Of a DNA stretch of 64,000 nt, positions 34,481 through 46,640 are shown one piece after another. Source of the stretch: Ridgeia piscesae (Eukaryota > Annelida > Polychaeta > Sabellida > Siboglinidae); NCBI GenBank assembly GCA_025642075.2, contig JAODUO010001340.1, forward strand, positions 1 to 64,000. The letters run 5' to 3'. Under the pieces are notes generated by a model. It was not told the DNA's origin and did no database searches. It saw only the letters and a list, made by a program, of their open reading frames with translations. Position numbers and translations under genes: made by a program. Each line of letters starts with the position of its first letter. Positions within the stretch are counted from its first letter, which is position 1.

Positions 34481-35962
34481 TTGGTGACAAGAGAGTGTGG
34501 CGTAAGGAAAGTTTGCACAGTTAACGAAAATGGGGTCCTGACAAGTGCAGAAATAAAGAAAGAGTACCCAGATATCTTCAAGGGACTAGGCTGTTTGGAA
34601 GGGACATGCAAGATACATCTGCGACAAAACTATGTACCCTCTGTGTATCCGGCAAGGAAAGTCCCGCAGTCTCAGAAGCAGAAGTTGAAGAAAGAGCTTG
34701 ACAGACTGGTTCAGACAGAGGTGCTGGTCAAAGCCGAAAGACCAACGGATTTGGTGCTGCCACTGGTGATAGTGGAGAAGCCCAACGGTGACCTGAGACT
34801 GTGTCTAGATCCAATGGACCTCAATGAGTACATCAGAAGAGAACACTACCACCTGCCACACAGGTCTGAAATCCTCAGTGAGATGGCAGATGCAAGGTAC
34901 TTCACCAAAATGGACGCATCACAAGGGTTCTACCAAATTCAGCTAGACGAAGAGAGTACACAGCTATGTACAGTCGCTACGCCATTCGGCCGATACTCCT
35001 TTAAAAGACTTCCATATGGGATTAACTGTGCACCAGAAATATTCCATGCCAAGATTCAGCAACTGTTCGAGAGCGAGACAGGAGTCAAAGTCTTCATGGA
35101 TGACATAGTCGTCTGGGGACGAACAAGAGAAGAGCACGACGCTCGACTGAAGAGGGCGTTGGCCACCGTCAGACGCTCTGGACTCAAACTGAACGAGAAA
35201 AAGTGCGTATTTGGTGTCACAGAATTGACGTACTTAGGAGAAAAGCTAACACACCAGGGAATCAAGCCAGATCCGGACAAAGTTGCTGTAATTTGCAACA
35301 TGCCAGTACCCACGACCAAAGAGGAAGTACAGTGAGCACTTGGCATGGTAAACTACATGGCCAAGTTTGTGCCGAACTTGACGGTAAAGACAACAGCCCT
35401 GAGACAACTGCTACTCGAGAAGAACGACTGGCAGTGGGAAGCCGAACAGGCAAAGGAATGGCAAGACATAAAAGACTTCTTCACGACGGAACCACTCCTG
35501 AAGTTCTATGATCCAGCTAGAAGAAGCAAAATATCGAGTGATGCTTCAAAGGATGGCTTGGGAGCCGTACTTCTACAGGAGCAGGGTGGAAATTGGCTTC
35601 CAGTTGCATTCATCTCGCGTGCCATGACCTCTGCAGAAAAGAACTATGCTCAAATTGAGAAGGAGCTTTTAGGGCTAGTCTTTGCATGTGAGAAGTTCCA
35701 CGAGTATGTGTATGGTGCTACGGTAATAGGAGAAACCGACCACAAGCCCTTGGTTTCACTCCACAAGAAGAATTTGTGCGATCTGACGCCTCGTCTACAA
35801 CGAATGATGCTGCGATTGAGAAGGTATGACTTGAAACTCGAGTTCAAACCGGGAAAATACCTGATAGTAGCCGACACTCTGTCACGTGCATTTGACAGAA
35901 GTGTAAAGAAAAGTAACACAGAAGAGGAGATCAAAGCACACGTGGACAGAATGCACAAGTGA
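34481..35962 (+). pseudogene. Gypsy reverse transcriptase and RNase H
   Basis: RT motifs: LVIVEKPNGDLRLCLDPMDL, FTKMDASQGFYQI (catalytic Asp), LPYGINCAPEIF and the catalytic box VFMDDIVVWG. Connection text follows, interrupted by a premature TGA at 35333-35335 that lies in the same frame on both sides. RNase H follows with SSDASKDGLGAVLLQ, AQIEKELLGLVFACEKF, GETDHKPL and VADTLSRA. The frame ends at 35962 and the integrase is in another frame. Confidence 0.92.
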
Positions 35963-37275
35963 GTGATCCAATGTGGGAAAAGATTGCCACCCACACAAAG
36001 GACGATGAGGAACTGAAAGACGTCCTGAATGCAGTGCACTTCGGATGGGAAAGTGATCATGCGCAATCACTGAAACCATACTACCACTTCAGAGGTGATA
36101 TCACTGAAATCGATGGGGTGTTGGTGAAAGGACCGAAAGTTACCATACCTAACACACTACAAGGTGATATGCTGAAGAAGATTCACGAAGGACATCTAGG
36201 CATAGAAAAATGCCAGGCCAGAGCAAGACAAGTGATGTACTGGCCCAACATCAACAACGACATTGAAAACCACATAGGACGATGCGGTACATGTCAGAAA
36301 CACAGGTACAAGCAGGCAAAAGAGCCAATGGAACAACATGAAGTACCCGAGAAACATTGGCGGAAGATAGGAGCAGACTTATTCACGCTGTTTGGCAAGA
36401 ACTTCTTGGTGGTTGTCGACTATACATCAAACTACCCAGAAGTGGCCAAACTAGAAGATCTGTCGTCCACAAACACCATAAGTCACATGAAATCCATCAT
36501 GCCAAGACACGGTCTTCCTTCTGTGGTTGTGTCAGATAATGGACCACAGTTCAGCAGCCGTGAGTTCCGACAGTTTGCAATGCAATACGGCTTCAAACAT
36601 GTGACATCTAGTCCCGAGTACCCACAGAGTAATGGAAAGGCGGAAAAAGCGGTACAAATCGTGAAGCGTTTGTTGAAGAAAGCCAAGGAGAATGACGAGG
36701 ATCCATACCTGGCATTGCTAAACTACAGAGCTTCACCACTGTCGGGAAGTGACCGATCTCCTGGAGAGATCTCAATGAACAGGAAACTGAGAACGAAGCT
36801 GCCCAGCGCAGAAGAACATGTCACTATGCACAAGTTGCCAGACATCAAACAGAAGCGCTATTATGATCATGGTAGCAATCAACTCAAGCCACTAGAGACT
36901 ACTGACACAGTCAGGGTCAGAGGTGATGGTGTGTGGAGTGAGAAAGCGCAAGTACTGGCAAGGGTAGCACCCAACTCGTACCTAGTGGAGCTTGAGAGGG
37001 GTAAGCGTTTACGAAGAAACAGACGTCATCTGCTAAAGACACAAGAGAGGTTTGTGCCAGTACACGATGATGACGACGACAGAGAGAAAGAGGTTTGTGT
37101 AGATCACCCGTCGGGAGGAGCCACAGCCTCAACAAATCAGTCAGCAGTGACTCCGGAGGCAGCACAATCAAGCCACTCCACAGACCAGTCACAGCCTGTG
37201 TCAACAATGAGTGATGTGCGCACTACACGTAGTGGCCGGATCATCAAGCTGCCGAGTCGTTATGTACACGACTAA
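35959..37275 (+). pseudogene. Gypsy integrase
   Basis: An HHCC zinc-binding domain (HEGHLGIEKC with the CGTCQKH end) precedes the DDE core: GADLFTLFGKNFLVVVDYTS (first Asp), VVSDNGPQFSS (second Asp) and SPEYPQSNGKAEKAV (Glu). A C-terminal region with GDGVWSEKAQVLARV and RSGRIIKLPSRYVHD ends the protein. The domain is open throughout, but it is out of frame with RT-RNase H (junction at about 35955). Confidence 0.92.
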
Positions 37276-37650
37276 AGTGATAGCAATGGGCAGAATAATC
37301 CCATTCATATAACATTAGACGAAACAAAGGGCAGTCTACCCTGGTTTCTAGTTATAAATGCAAGTTTCTTTGCGTATAAAGTAGATAATCAGGAGTAGTC
37401 AAACAGGACATTATCATGCCTTTAATTGGACTGATACAAACTGAACAGTTAAGAACAGTGAATGAAGACTTACGAACTTGTGAGATAACATCGAAATGTG
37501 CAGAACTAATGTGCATAAAACTTATAATGTACTTTAGTTAAAGCAAGAAGGGAAGATGTAATGAGATTATCATGGTGTTAAATACAGCACTTTACGGTAA
37601 TACAAGACTGAGGTAATAAAGGCACTGTGGACTAGGGTAAAAGTCGATAC

Positions 37651-38640
37651 ACGTGTTGTTTTATGATACACATGTTATTGATTTTTATCAAAACCAAAAT
37701 GTTTCACATAATATGTTTGGTCTAGTCAGTGTAATTGTGGATCAAGTTTCCAGTATATTAAATAGTATTATCGCTAGCAAGGTTACAGGCTTAGATGAAC
37801 TCCCAGCAAGATTTATCAAAGATGGTTCTTCTGTCATTGCAAAACCTATTACTCACTTTGTAAACTTATCTATAACTACTGGAATTATCCCTGATTATCT
37901 GAAGGTGGCTAGGGTTGTTCCATTGTACAAAAAGAAGACTAAGACTAATGTTGAGAACTACAGACCAATTTCTGTGCTAAGTATAATATCTAAGATATTT
38001 GAAAGAATAGTGTTTAATCAACTGAACAATTTGTTAACGGAACATAAACTACTATATATATTTCATTCTGGGTTTCGGTCGTCGTATTCCACTGATACAT
38101 GTTTGATCCACCTAACCGATTACATTACACAAGAGTGTGATAATGGCAATTACACAGGTATGGTATTATTGGATTTGCAAAAAGCTTTTGATACTGTGGA
38201 TCATGCCATTCTTTTGAAGAAACTTAGTGGTGTAGGAGTTACTGAACTCTCTATATGTTGGTTTAGATCGTATTTGACGGGTAGAGTACAGGATACCGAT
38301 GTCGAAAGCACACTGTCTGTGGCTAAAGGTATCACTTGCGGCGTGCCACAAGGTTCTATACTTGGGCCTCTGTTATTTCTTTTATACATAAATGACATGT
38401 CTGCTGCAGTTAAATGTAAGCTATTGTTGTATGCGGACGATTAAGTCTTGCTTGCGTCAGGAAAGGATATAGTAGAAATCGAGGCAACTTTAAGTTCTGA
38501 ACTAAAATCCGCGAATGACTAGTTAATCGACAACAAGTTATCGCTCCATCTGGGTAAAACACAATCCATTGTGTTTGGAACAAGGAAAGAATTAAGCAAA
38601 TGTAACACTCTTTCTGGTGATGTTATAGCCTCTGATGTCC
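37651..38640 (+). pseudogene. CR1-like LINE reverse transcriptase (3' portion)
   Basis: Motifs in order: SKVTGLDELPARFIKDG, NYRPISVLSIISKIFERIV, HSGFRSSYSTDTCLIHL, MVLLDLQKAFDTVDHAILLK (catalytic A box), GVPQGSILGPLLFLLYINDM and LLYADD. The codon after YADD is TAA (38442-38444), and a second in-frame stop follows near 38520 (ND-stop-LID). It continues to NKLSLHLGKTQSIVFGT. It is the continuation of the fragment at 33068-33400 across the Gypsy insertion. In-frame text stops resembling this LINE at about 38640. Confidence 0.88.
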
Positions 38641-38644
38641 AGCT

Positions 38645-39300
38645 CAACAGCTAAAGAAAATCGAACTGCAAGCGTTACGTGTTGGTGACTGTTTGGTCAG
38701 GGTGATTCACAATGTCCGAAATCTTGTTGATACCGTGATGACGATGGAGTCGCATGTGACTGCTGAATGCCTCGTTGGCAATATTTCAACTCCGCAACAT
38801 AACGAGGATCAGACGATATCTGACAGCAGCAGCGACAGAGCAAGTCATACATGCATTTGTCACAAGCAAACTCAATGTTGGCAATGCGCTGCTCTAGACT
38901 GCCTCTGAAGCAAAACAACGGTTTCAGAAACTACACATCTTGGCAGCCCACTTAATCCGCGGCGTTATGAAACATAGCAATGCTACACCGTTGCTGATGA
39001 AGTTTCACTTCGCGAGTAGACGTCTAGATCCTGCCACTCACACATCGAGCACTGACTGGCCATGCACCTGAACACAGCAGGTTACGTTGATGCGCTCCAG
39101 CGAACACAATTTCTTGTGTGTACCACGATAAGACGTCACTGGGGTGACAGAGCTTTAAGCGTGACCGCCCCAGATCTATGGAAGGAACAACCTCAGCACC
39201 TGATACTAACATCTATGACCTCTGCTGCTTTAAGACCACTGCTGCTTTTAAAGTTAAATTACAGACACCTCTTTTCAAGAATTTTTTGTACAATGCTGTG
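38645..39300 (+). mobile_element. Second LINE, C-terminal tail (L2/CR1-like), frameshifted
   Basis: Recognisable pieces in different plus frames: VIHAFVTSKLNVGNALLYRL (38830-38905), then HWGDRALSVTAPDLWKEQPQ (39135-39200), and FKVKLQTPLFKNFLYNAV (39248-39300). These match the post-thumb and terminal motifs (HAFVTSRLDYCNSLLYGLP; GDRSFSVAAPxLWNxLP; FKxxLKTHLF). It joins the preceding LINE without visible spacer, so it is either a template-switch chimera or a separate truncated insertion. Confidence 0.65.
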
Positions 39301-39412
39301 AGCAACGAATTGTGGAACACCACCATATAAATGTCACGATTACGATTATGATTAATCACATACAAAAACACTCACACACTATCTTTCTCATACACACTCA
39401 CGAACACACACA

Positions 39413-39467
<55 letters not shown>

Positions 39468-39616
39468 GATAAATGATAAACGCACACATGCACATACACA
39501 AATTATAGAAACATCAGGAATATCCACAGTACCCAGTCCAATATTTTTGTACATTTACATAGAAATATTTGTCTGGTTCCTTCAACACAAAACAAAGGTA
39601 AAACGTAATGTCATAT
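39301..39616. repeat. AC-rich spacer and (TA)n microsatellite
   Basis: Pure TA about 39416-39465, flanked by ACACAC-rich text. Confidence 0.85.
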
Positions 39617-40412
39617 TAGAACACGACACCGACAGGGGTTGTGACGTCAATCTTAGAACACGACACCGACAGGGGTTGTGACGTCAATCTTAGAACACGA
39701 CACCGACAGGGGTTGTGACGGCAATCTTAGAACACGACACCGACAGGGGTTGTGACGTCAATCTTAGAACACGACACCGACAGGGGTTGTGACGGCAATC
39801 TTAGAACACGACACCGACAGGGGTTGTGACGGCAATCTTAGAACACGACACCGACAGGGGTTGTGACGTCAATCTTAGAACACGACACCGACAGGGGTTG
39901 TGACGGCAATCTTAGAACACGACACCGACAGGGGTTGTGACGCCAATCTTAGAACACGACACCGACAGGGGTTGTGACGGCAATCTTAGAACACGACACC
40001 GACAGGGGTTGTGACGGCAATCTTAGAACACGACACCGACAGGGGTTGTGACGCCAATCTTAGAACACGACACCGACAGGGGTTGTGACGTCAATCTTAG
40101 AACACGACACCGACAGGGGTTGTGACGTCAATCTTAGAACACGACACCGACAGGGGTTGTGACGTCAATCTTAGAACACGACACCGACAGGGGTTGTGAC
40201 GGCAATCTTAGAACACGACACCGACAGGGGTTGTGACGCCAATCTTAGAACACGACACCGACAGGTGTTGTGACGCCAATCTTAGAACACGACACCGACA
40301 GGGGTTGTGACATCAATCTTAGAACATGACACCGACAGGGGTTGTGACGTCAATCTTAGAACATGACACCGACAGGGGTTGTGACGTCAATCTTAGAACA
40401 TGACACCGAGGC
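39617..40412 (+). repeat. 37-bp minisatellite carrying CRE palindromes (about 21 copies)
   Basis: The unit reads TCTTAGAACACGACACCGAC plus AGGGGTTGTGACGTCAA. Copies are almost identical; the main variable base is in TGACGxCA, being T, G or C. By my reading about nine copies keep the exact palindrome TGACGTCA, the consensus cAMP-response element. Rare variants (ACATGACACC, GACATCA) lie near the right end. Confidence 0.96.
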
Positions 40413-40857
40413 GCGTTCTTACTAATCATGTTGATATTCTCATCTAATATGACAACAAGACATAAAACAAATAGGGCCGCCGTATATGGAATGTCAATTT
40501 CAGGCGTATAATGTATTATTGTAATCACGTACTATTTATTAATTAACTAGTGCATATCTATACAATTGTTTACATATACATACAGTTATGTTTACCTGAT
40601 TGATAAATAATGAAATGTATATCAATATAACTTTAATTCAATTTTAGTCCTTCTACTTCAGCTCTGTACAACAATGCACAACGTATACGTATATATGTAT
40701 TTATTTATATAATTTACTTGTATTATTATTTTGTATAAGTTACGTCTTATATTTGATCGTATATTATATCGCAAATACTTCTGAACTGAGTTCTACTTTG
40801 GGCTCTAGTGTATAAAGTTACTATCATTATAATTATTCAGTTATTATTATAAGGGAT
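40413..40857. other. AT-rich DNA, no gene recognised
   Basis: Nothing to report. Confidence 0.45.
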
Positions 40858-41198
40858 ATGTATCGGATCCTATGCCTTCTAGAGTCCGGCGAAAAGGGGT
40901 GATATAAGCTCTTTCTCTTAGAAACTGTCGGCAAGATTTCAAATTTCTTAAGAATGACGAGGTGGCGTTGACTTTGCTGCATAATTCGTAGACGTGTCGA
41001 CCGGGATAGATATCCCTTATATCCTATATAGATATGTATCCCGGTCGACACGTCTCCGAAACATGTAGCAAAGCCAAGACCACCTCGTCATTCTTAAAAA
41101 AATGAAATCTTGCCTACAGTTTCTAAGAGAAAGAGCTTATAAATTATCATCCTTTTTCCAGGATTCTACAACACAGATGCACAGCATAGGATACATAC
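40858..41198. repeat. Long inverted repeat (foldback), arms about 150 bp
   Basis: Inner stem AGACGTGTCGACCGGGATA (40990-41008) pairs with TATCCCGGTCGACACGTCT (41037-41055). Outward, ATGACGAGGTGGC, AATTTC, CTTAGAAACTG and AAGCTCTTTCTC are mirrored on the right as GCCAAGACCACCTCGTCAT, CAGTTTCTAAGAG and AAAGAGCTT. Outer arms TATCGGATCCTATGC and GCATAGGATACATA also pair. It is probably a palindromic MITE; no duplication was identified. Confidence 0.85.
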
Positions 41199-42540
41199 TT
41201 ACAAAATGATGTAAAAAGACTTGGAAAAAAGTACAGAAATTAACATTCCATATACAAGAGTGTGTGCGTTATATAAATACGCACACGTAATACACAAGGC
41301 AATTTTATTTTCAATCACAGAAACATACTGTTGTTTACCATTATCATTCTATACCAATATCGCCATATGTTGGATGTAAATGGTGTAGCGTAACATACTA
41401 TGTTCCTAATAATTACATTATTAGGTGTAGTCATACAATGCATTATGTTTTGTAGATTAAATATGTAAATATTCCAATTTAATCCGTTTTCTGTTATTCA
41501 CACCCAGTTTTTATCAACTCAGTCATGCATAAAACCCGGGTGTACTGACAAGCCAATATTTTGCAGTATCACTCGCTAACCTTGTATGCATACATACCCA
41601 AGAAATATGAGGATATTTTGCAAGAAAAAGGCAACTCCCGGGTAGACGTTGTCCTTGCCTGCGAGACCAAAACAGACCAAGTTAACTCAGCTCATAAAGA
41701 CGCAATAAGTACATTTGCCATTACATAGTATGCCCAATAGTAATAGTTTATTAGTCTTACTCCATGTATACACGCATTACAATACAAAATACACATATAT
41801 AATACATTCAGAGCGTTAGCATTGTATACTAGGACCACCCAGATAGAGTTATGAGAGATGGTAAAAAGTACAAAATGTACAAATAAGAGTTTATTTAAAA
41901 TAAACATGTGCGATTATGTTTTTGCGCTGTGGAAACTTGTATGCAATATATTGTTGAGTGTGCTGGCAATTCTACTTATTATAATTGTCAATACTCAATA
42001 AATATACAAATCTGTCTTGATCAGTCATATAGAAAGCGGAATCATTGTTTGTGGCAAAGTCTGTAAATTCGTATCTTTCATTAACATATCAAGGGCACTT
42101 CATTAAAACGTGAAATTCGTTTTCTATTTCATTTGTGCAATTGTAATGTGTATTTTAGCTTCAGGTGGAGGGTGATTACGTTCAAACCGCCCAGCTTTAA
42201 TCATGATTAGTACCACACCACATCGGAACTTTGCAAGTGCTGTTAATTGCTTCTATTCATACTTTGTTTGACATCGTGCTCAGTTGCAACATTTTTTCTG
42301 TTCTTAGTTCTTAGTTTGTATGAACAACTTATCAGTTACATGTGTTACACATCGGAATCACAAACACATCGTAGAATGAAATTGTTGTGCCATCCATATA
42401 GTGAATACTGCTGGAATTATGTGCGTTTTGGCAAAACATGTTATAATGCGTCAGGCTTCAGGAACTTTGTGAAGATAAAGACATTCCAATAATTGGACAG
42501 GACCAATGCCACCCGCCCAACTGGAAAGGCCAATAAACTG
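41199..42540. other. AT-rich DNA, no gene recognised
   Basis: Open frames are short and compositionally random on both strands. Confidence 0.45.
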
Positions 42541-42559
42541 CAGTGGTACATTGACATGT

Positions 42560-42665
42560 ATCGTAGAGCGCAATGGCTCATGGGTAGAGCTTCGAACTGT
42601 CGACTAAGAGAACCTGGTTTGGTGATTCCAGATTCGGCCGATCCCAGCATACCACGCATGCGCGC
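42560..42665 (+). mobile_element. SINE head, tRNA-like
   Basis: AATGGCTCATGGGTAGAGC resembles a pol III A box in tRNA context. ACTGTCGACTAAGAGAACCTGG and a weak B box (GGTTTGGTGATTCC) follow. The body is missing; a GC-rich run follows. This is a truncated SINE or tRNA-derived fragment, not a tRNA gene (no acceptor pairing). Confidence 0.5.
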
Positions 42666-42839
42666 GCAAGCGCAGTCGCGTTTGTATTTGCTCTAACGTA
42701 GCGTTGAAGACATACGTCACGCTCGGGCCGAGTTTCCACAAAACGCACACCGTGCATGCAGTTTTATTAAAAACTTGCGAATAACAATCATATTGGAATA
42801 CTTGACTAACGGAAACTGGTAGTAATGAAGAAGAATCTT

Positions 42840-43185
42840 GCCCTGCTACCATTGCGGTTCCACATTCGGCAGAGTCGTGCCGAATCTGGGACCACCACGC
42901 CGGGTTCGGATCCTGTGCTGCGGTATTCAAACCTTGGGCAAGTTTCTTTCAATCTACGTTGCTATAGTTCACTCAGCTGTTTATATGAGTACCTGGCTAT
43001 AGATAGTGGTGGATATGTGTACGAGCAGTCTTCGCGCATTAATTGTTGCATATGTCTGTATGCTCCCCAGAGAAGTTGAGATGGTGTCTGATTGAACAGG
43101 TGTGTCAGGGAAATAAAGTGTAAACGCGCTTTGAGCAGTCCTGAGGACTGCATGATACTGCGCTATATAAGAACTTACCTTTTTC
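42840..43185 (+). mobile_element. tRNA-derived SINE, nearly complete
   Basis: B box GGGTTCGGATCC (~42901-42912), then CTTGGGCAAGTTTCTTTCAA, GTTCACTCAGCTG, GAGTACCTGGCTATAGATAG, TGTGTACGAGCAGTC, CAGAGAAGTTGAGATGGTG and the tail CGCTTTGAGCAGTCCTGAGG ... GCGCTATATAAGAACTT. The tail type (AAGCGCTTTGAG ... GCGCTATATAA) is shared by many animal SINEs that borrow a LINE 3' end. It is the best copy of the family in the window. Confidence 0.85.
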
Positions 43186-43866
43186 TATCTCAGTCTACAA
43201 GTGACGGAGTTGCTAAAATAATTACATGGGTTGTGTATACAGACAGGGTTCCAATTCTTACTATTGAAACGAATATAACATGTCAATGAATTGCAGCCGA
43301 TTTATTGTAGAACAAACAATCACACGTTTACAGACACCGTTGAACGTATATAGAAATAGCAGATTCTGGCCACATGTTGGGTTCACTGTATAATACTAAA
43401 CTCACTTTTTCCAGATTTGTTTACTCCAAGTGGACCTTTCACCCACCCATATCAACATTATTGGATTGTTAGATTTTTGTTTACAAAGCCCCTTAGAGTG
43501 GTGGAATAAAGGTATCGTATCTGTCGCTTCACAACAATATGCAAAATTGCAATGGAAACCACAAATGGGACATAATACATGTTGCTGATACCTCCCACAC
43601 ACATACACATGATATATAAAGCATTCATTACATGCCATATATCCAAGTATCCATGTATCACTCAAAGGCACTACACATGTAAAATGCGTCATAGTAAAGT
43701 GATAAACATTACAATACAAACTTGATATACATTATATTAAAACAAAATGAACGGTAAATTACAATAGGAAGTAAACCATATTAATAGTAGTAATAACCAT
43801 TTAAGGTAAACATCAGTAGCATCATTTATAAAATAAATAATTAATTTTCATTAATCTTATAGTTTG

Positions 43867-43949
<83 letters not shown>

Positions 43950-44220
43950 CAGTGTATATACAAGCTCAAGTAAAGGGTTAATACATACAACATAAACATA
44001 AATACAACATTTAATACATTAGTACACATGTGTGTATCAGGAAACCACAACTTGCAATAGAACAGCAGATTATATTTCAGAATAACAAGCTGAGTTATGA
44101 CCGATCAATTTGTTATTGTTTCGTCATGACACGGTAAACATTCAGTCAACTTAAAACGACAAGTGATTGCAGCAACAAAACAAAGTCTCCATGACAGAGT
44201 TAAACATATCAAATTGGTTC
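43186..44220. other. AT-rich DNA with (TA)n microsatellite, no gene recognised
   Basis: TA run about 43869-43946. The rest is unremarkable. Confidence 0.5.
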
Positions 44221-45840
44221 AATTCAATTAATTGATTAATATAAAATATTACGTGTCACGTGCGCGGTTTTGTTTGTTGCAATTGTACTCTACAGCGACA
44301 CAACAGCGTATTAATCTGAACAGTTGTGCTGTTCAGACCAACAGTTTTAATTTGTCATATCCAAATGGAGACGTTTCTTTTACCAGTATAGACTTTTGTT
44401 GTACGTTAAATGTTGACTTTCTCTGTACTAATGACGAGTGACGTCATCGTACACGTGGGGTGGGGTACATCGTAATTGTCCCCTTCTCTGTTAATGTGTG
44501 TTTTTGTCTTCCCAATCCAGACGGCTTTCTATATCTGTCTGGTTCTTCTGTGTGGTTCTTTATCAACAATGTTCGCTCCCTCCCAGTCTATAACGTGGTT
44601 TACGTCACATGGTCAGTTATGACGGATTTGTTGATAACGTATACGATGACGTCATTCGTCATTAGTACTGAGGAAGTCAATGTATCACGTCCAAAGAAAC
44701 TCTTTATATGTAAAACAAACATCTAGATGTGGATATGAAAAATGGAAGTTTTTTTTACCGAAAAAAGAAATGTCCTAATACACATTGCAATATGAATTAG
44801 TGAAGTGTAAAAGAAGATTGAAACTAAAACGTGTTGCTTCAATGCATGCACGAGAAACGAGTGAAGACAGTGCCGACACTTGGTACAATATAGTCGCCAA
44901 ACATAATCCATCCTGCCCCTATGATGGACGCAAAACTAATGAGAAACCCGAAGAACAGCCAAATCCGGGCACCTGAGGTGAAGTAACAAAGTGAAGTTGA
45001 CAAAAGGGAATGACATCAGTTGTTACATATTATTTGGAAACATTTATAAAGCGCCGTGTGTCCGGCTGAAAGGCGTTAACAATATAAAATAAATAAATAA
45101 ATATAAGCTAATTAATTAAGTTCAATCAATAGGTTAAATAAATATGTTAAAATAAGTTGGATAAATTAATTAATTCAATAAAATAAATAAGTGAAATTCC
45201 TTACTAAACTGACTTTACAAATTAGACATGCATAAAGACTAAGAAGACAAGCAAACTTTGAAACATGTTACTAACATAGATAAACAAAGTGGAAATAGTT
45301 TTTCATTTAAATGTCACTTCAATCAGCCACTCAGTGTTCTAAATGCTATGTCGAAGAGATGTGTCATATATCATAACTAGTATGACGTAAGTTTAGAAAA
45401 CGATATCACTTCTTTCTACTAGAATTACTAATACTGTAATGACATAAAATAGTGCCAAAATGCAGCAGTGTAAAGTTTCCAGTCGCTACTTTAACAGCAA
45501 CAAAATGTTTGTTTCTTATTACCAGAACTCCGGAGATTACCGATGCGATCATATTTCTCTGCTCCGGCATATTGTGCTTCAGGTCCCCAAGGTCACATTG
45601 ACAGCTGTCAAGACATCCGGCCATCTGTCTGCATCAACGTATACGTACCTATTATTATTGCTCGTACTTCTAGAGCGCCGTATCTCCAGGACCAGTCTGT
45701 TCACAGGCTCGTACATACATCAACACAATAAAACCTACACGGAATCATACAAAAGATTAAAAAACAAAGTTATAAAAATATACATAAAGGTAAATCAGAC
45801 ATTATATTTTAAAAAGGGGAGGGAGGCAGGGAGGGAGTGA
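44221..45840. other. No established gene; SINE/LINE tail near 45045-45105
   Basis: 44785-44982 (plus) has a 63-codon frame with protein-like composition but no recognisable family. 45045-45105 reads AAAGCGCCGTGTGTCCGGCT, GAAAGGCGTTAACAATATAA and an AATA tail, which looks like a retroposon 3' end. Nothing else is supportable. Confidence 0.4.
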
Positions 45841-45965
45841 GGGAAGGAAGGAAGGATGGAAGGAAGGAAGGAAGGAAGGAAGGAAGGAAGGAAGGAAGGA
45901 AGGAAGGAAGGAAGGAAGGAAGGAAGGAAGGAAGGAAGGAAGGAAGGAAGGAAGGAAGGAAGGAG
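45841..45965 (+). repeat. (GGAA)n microsatellite
   Basis: About 30 GGAA units, flanked by GGGAGG-rich and GGGTA-rich edges (GGGTAGGGTAGGGTAGGG at 45965-45982). GGAA runs are ETS-factor core sites and a G-rich strand. Confidence 0.96.
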
Positions 45966-45984
45966 GGTAGGGTAGGGTAGGGAT

Positions 45985-46640
45985 ATGATTGATGACAGAA
46001 ATAAGCAATGAATGTAAACATCAATTGGTTGCTTACAGGAAAGTGTTTGGTAAGTAATAGTCCAGTCAATGGTAATTGTCATATTCAGGATGTTTGGTTG
46101 GATCTAGATTGTATCCATAATTTTGTTAGGGTCACATTTTTACTTGCATTTGTACAGGGACCGGGTTGCAAAAAAGACCTAGAGTGGCGCCACTTACCGG
46201 AGTTTCCTGTGATGAAAACAATGAATACGCATAAAAAACAACTGTATTTTGAGTACATTTTTGTTGATACATTAATTTAAATTTTCTGATCACATCACAA
46301 AACAATAAAAAGGCATAAATATATGATTTAGAATTTGGGGATTAGAGATATAAGTGGCTGTTTTCATGTGGGTTTTTTCGAGGTGCGGATTTAAAGTAAA
46401 CTGCAAAAGTACCCTATCACGGCCTCTAGATTAGTGTCTAGGCTCTATATGACTGTGTCTGTCTGTGCTATGACATGTCTATGTGCTAAGTTTAGTTTTG
46501 GCTTTTCAAATTTTTGGCGTTCACTTCATCATTAATGCTCACAACATATTTCAATTTGTTAATTATTCTGGCGTCTTATAAAAAGGTAAATTATGATATA
46601 GTGCAGGATCCAGTTATCAGTAGTCAGTACTGTTCAAATC
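45985..46640. other. No gene recognised
   Basis: Unremarkable AT-rich sequence. Confidence 0.45.

Larger units (their letters stand above)
33401..37650 (+). mobile_element. Ty3/Gypsy-type LTR retrotransposon, 5'-truncated, inserted in the LINE
   Basis: The order gag, zinc knuckle, protease, reverse transcriptase, RNase H, integrase is that of Ty3/Gypsy elements. No 5' LTR or primer-binding site is present: the left boundary falls inside gag. On the right, after the integrase stop, a purine tract (AAGAAGGGAAGA near 37545) precedes TGTAATG, the likely start of a 3' LTR of which at most about 100 bases remain before LINE sequence returns. The reading frame is broken three times and has one premature stop, so it is inactive. 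No envelope-like frame was seen. Confidence 0.9.

Noticed and set aside
39617..40412. CRISPR-like 37-bp regular repeat
   Set aside because: No spacers between units and only single-base variation; plain tandem repeat.
42560..42640. tRNA gene
   Set aside because: An A box is present, but the B box is poor and no acceptor or anticodon stem can be drawn; same family as SINE heads elsewhere in the window.
42604..42930. Minus-strand 108-codon frame
   Set aside because: It lies across two SINE-derived segments and has no motif.
44460..44726. 88-codon hydrophobic plus frame
   Set aside because: T-rich sequence gives hydrophobic translations by chance; no splice sites, motif or partner.
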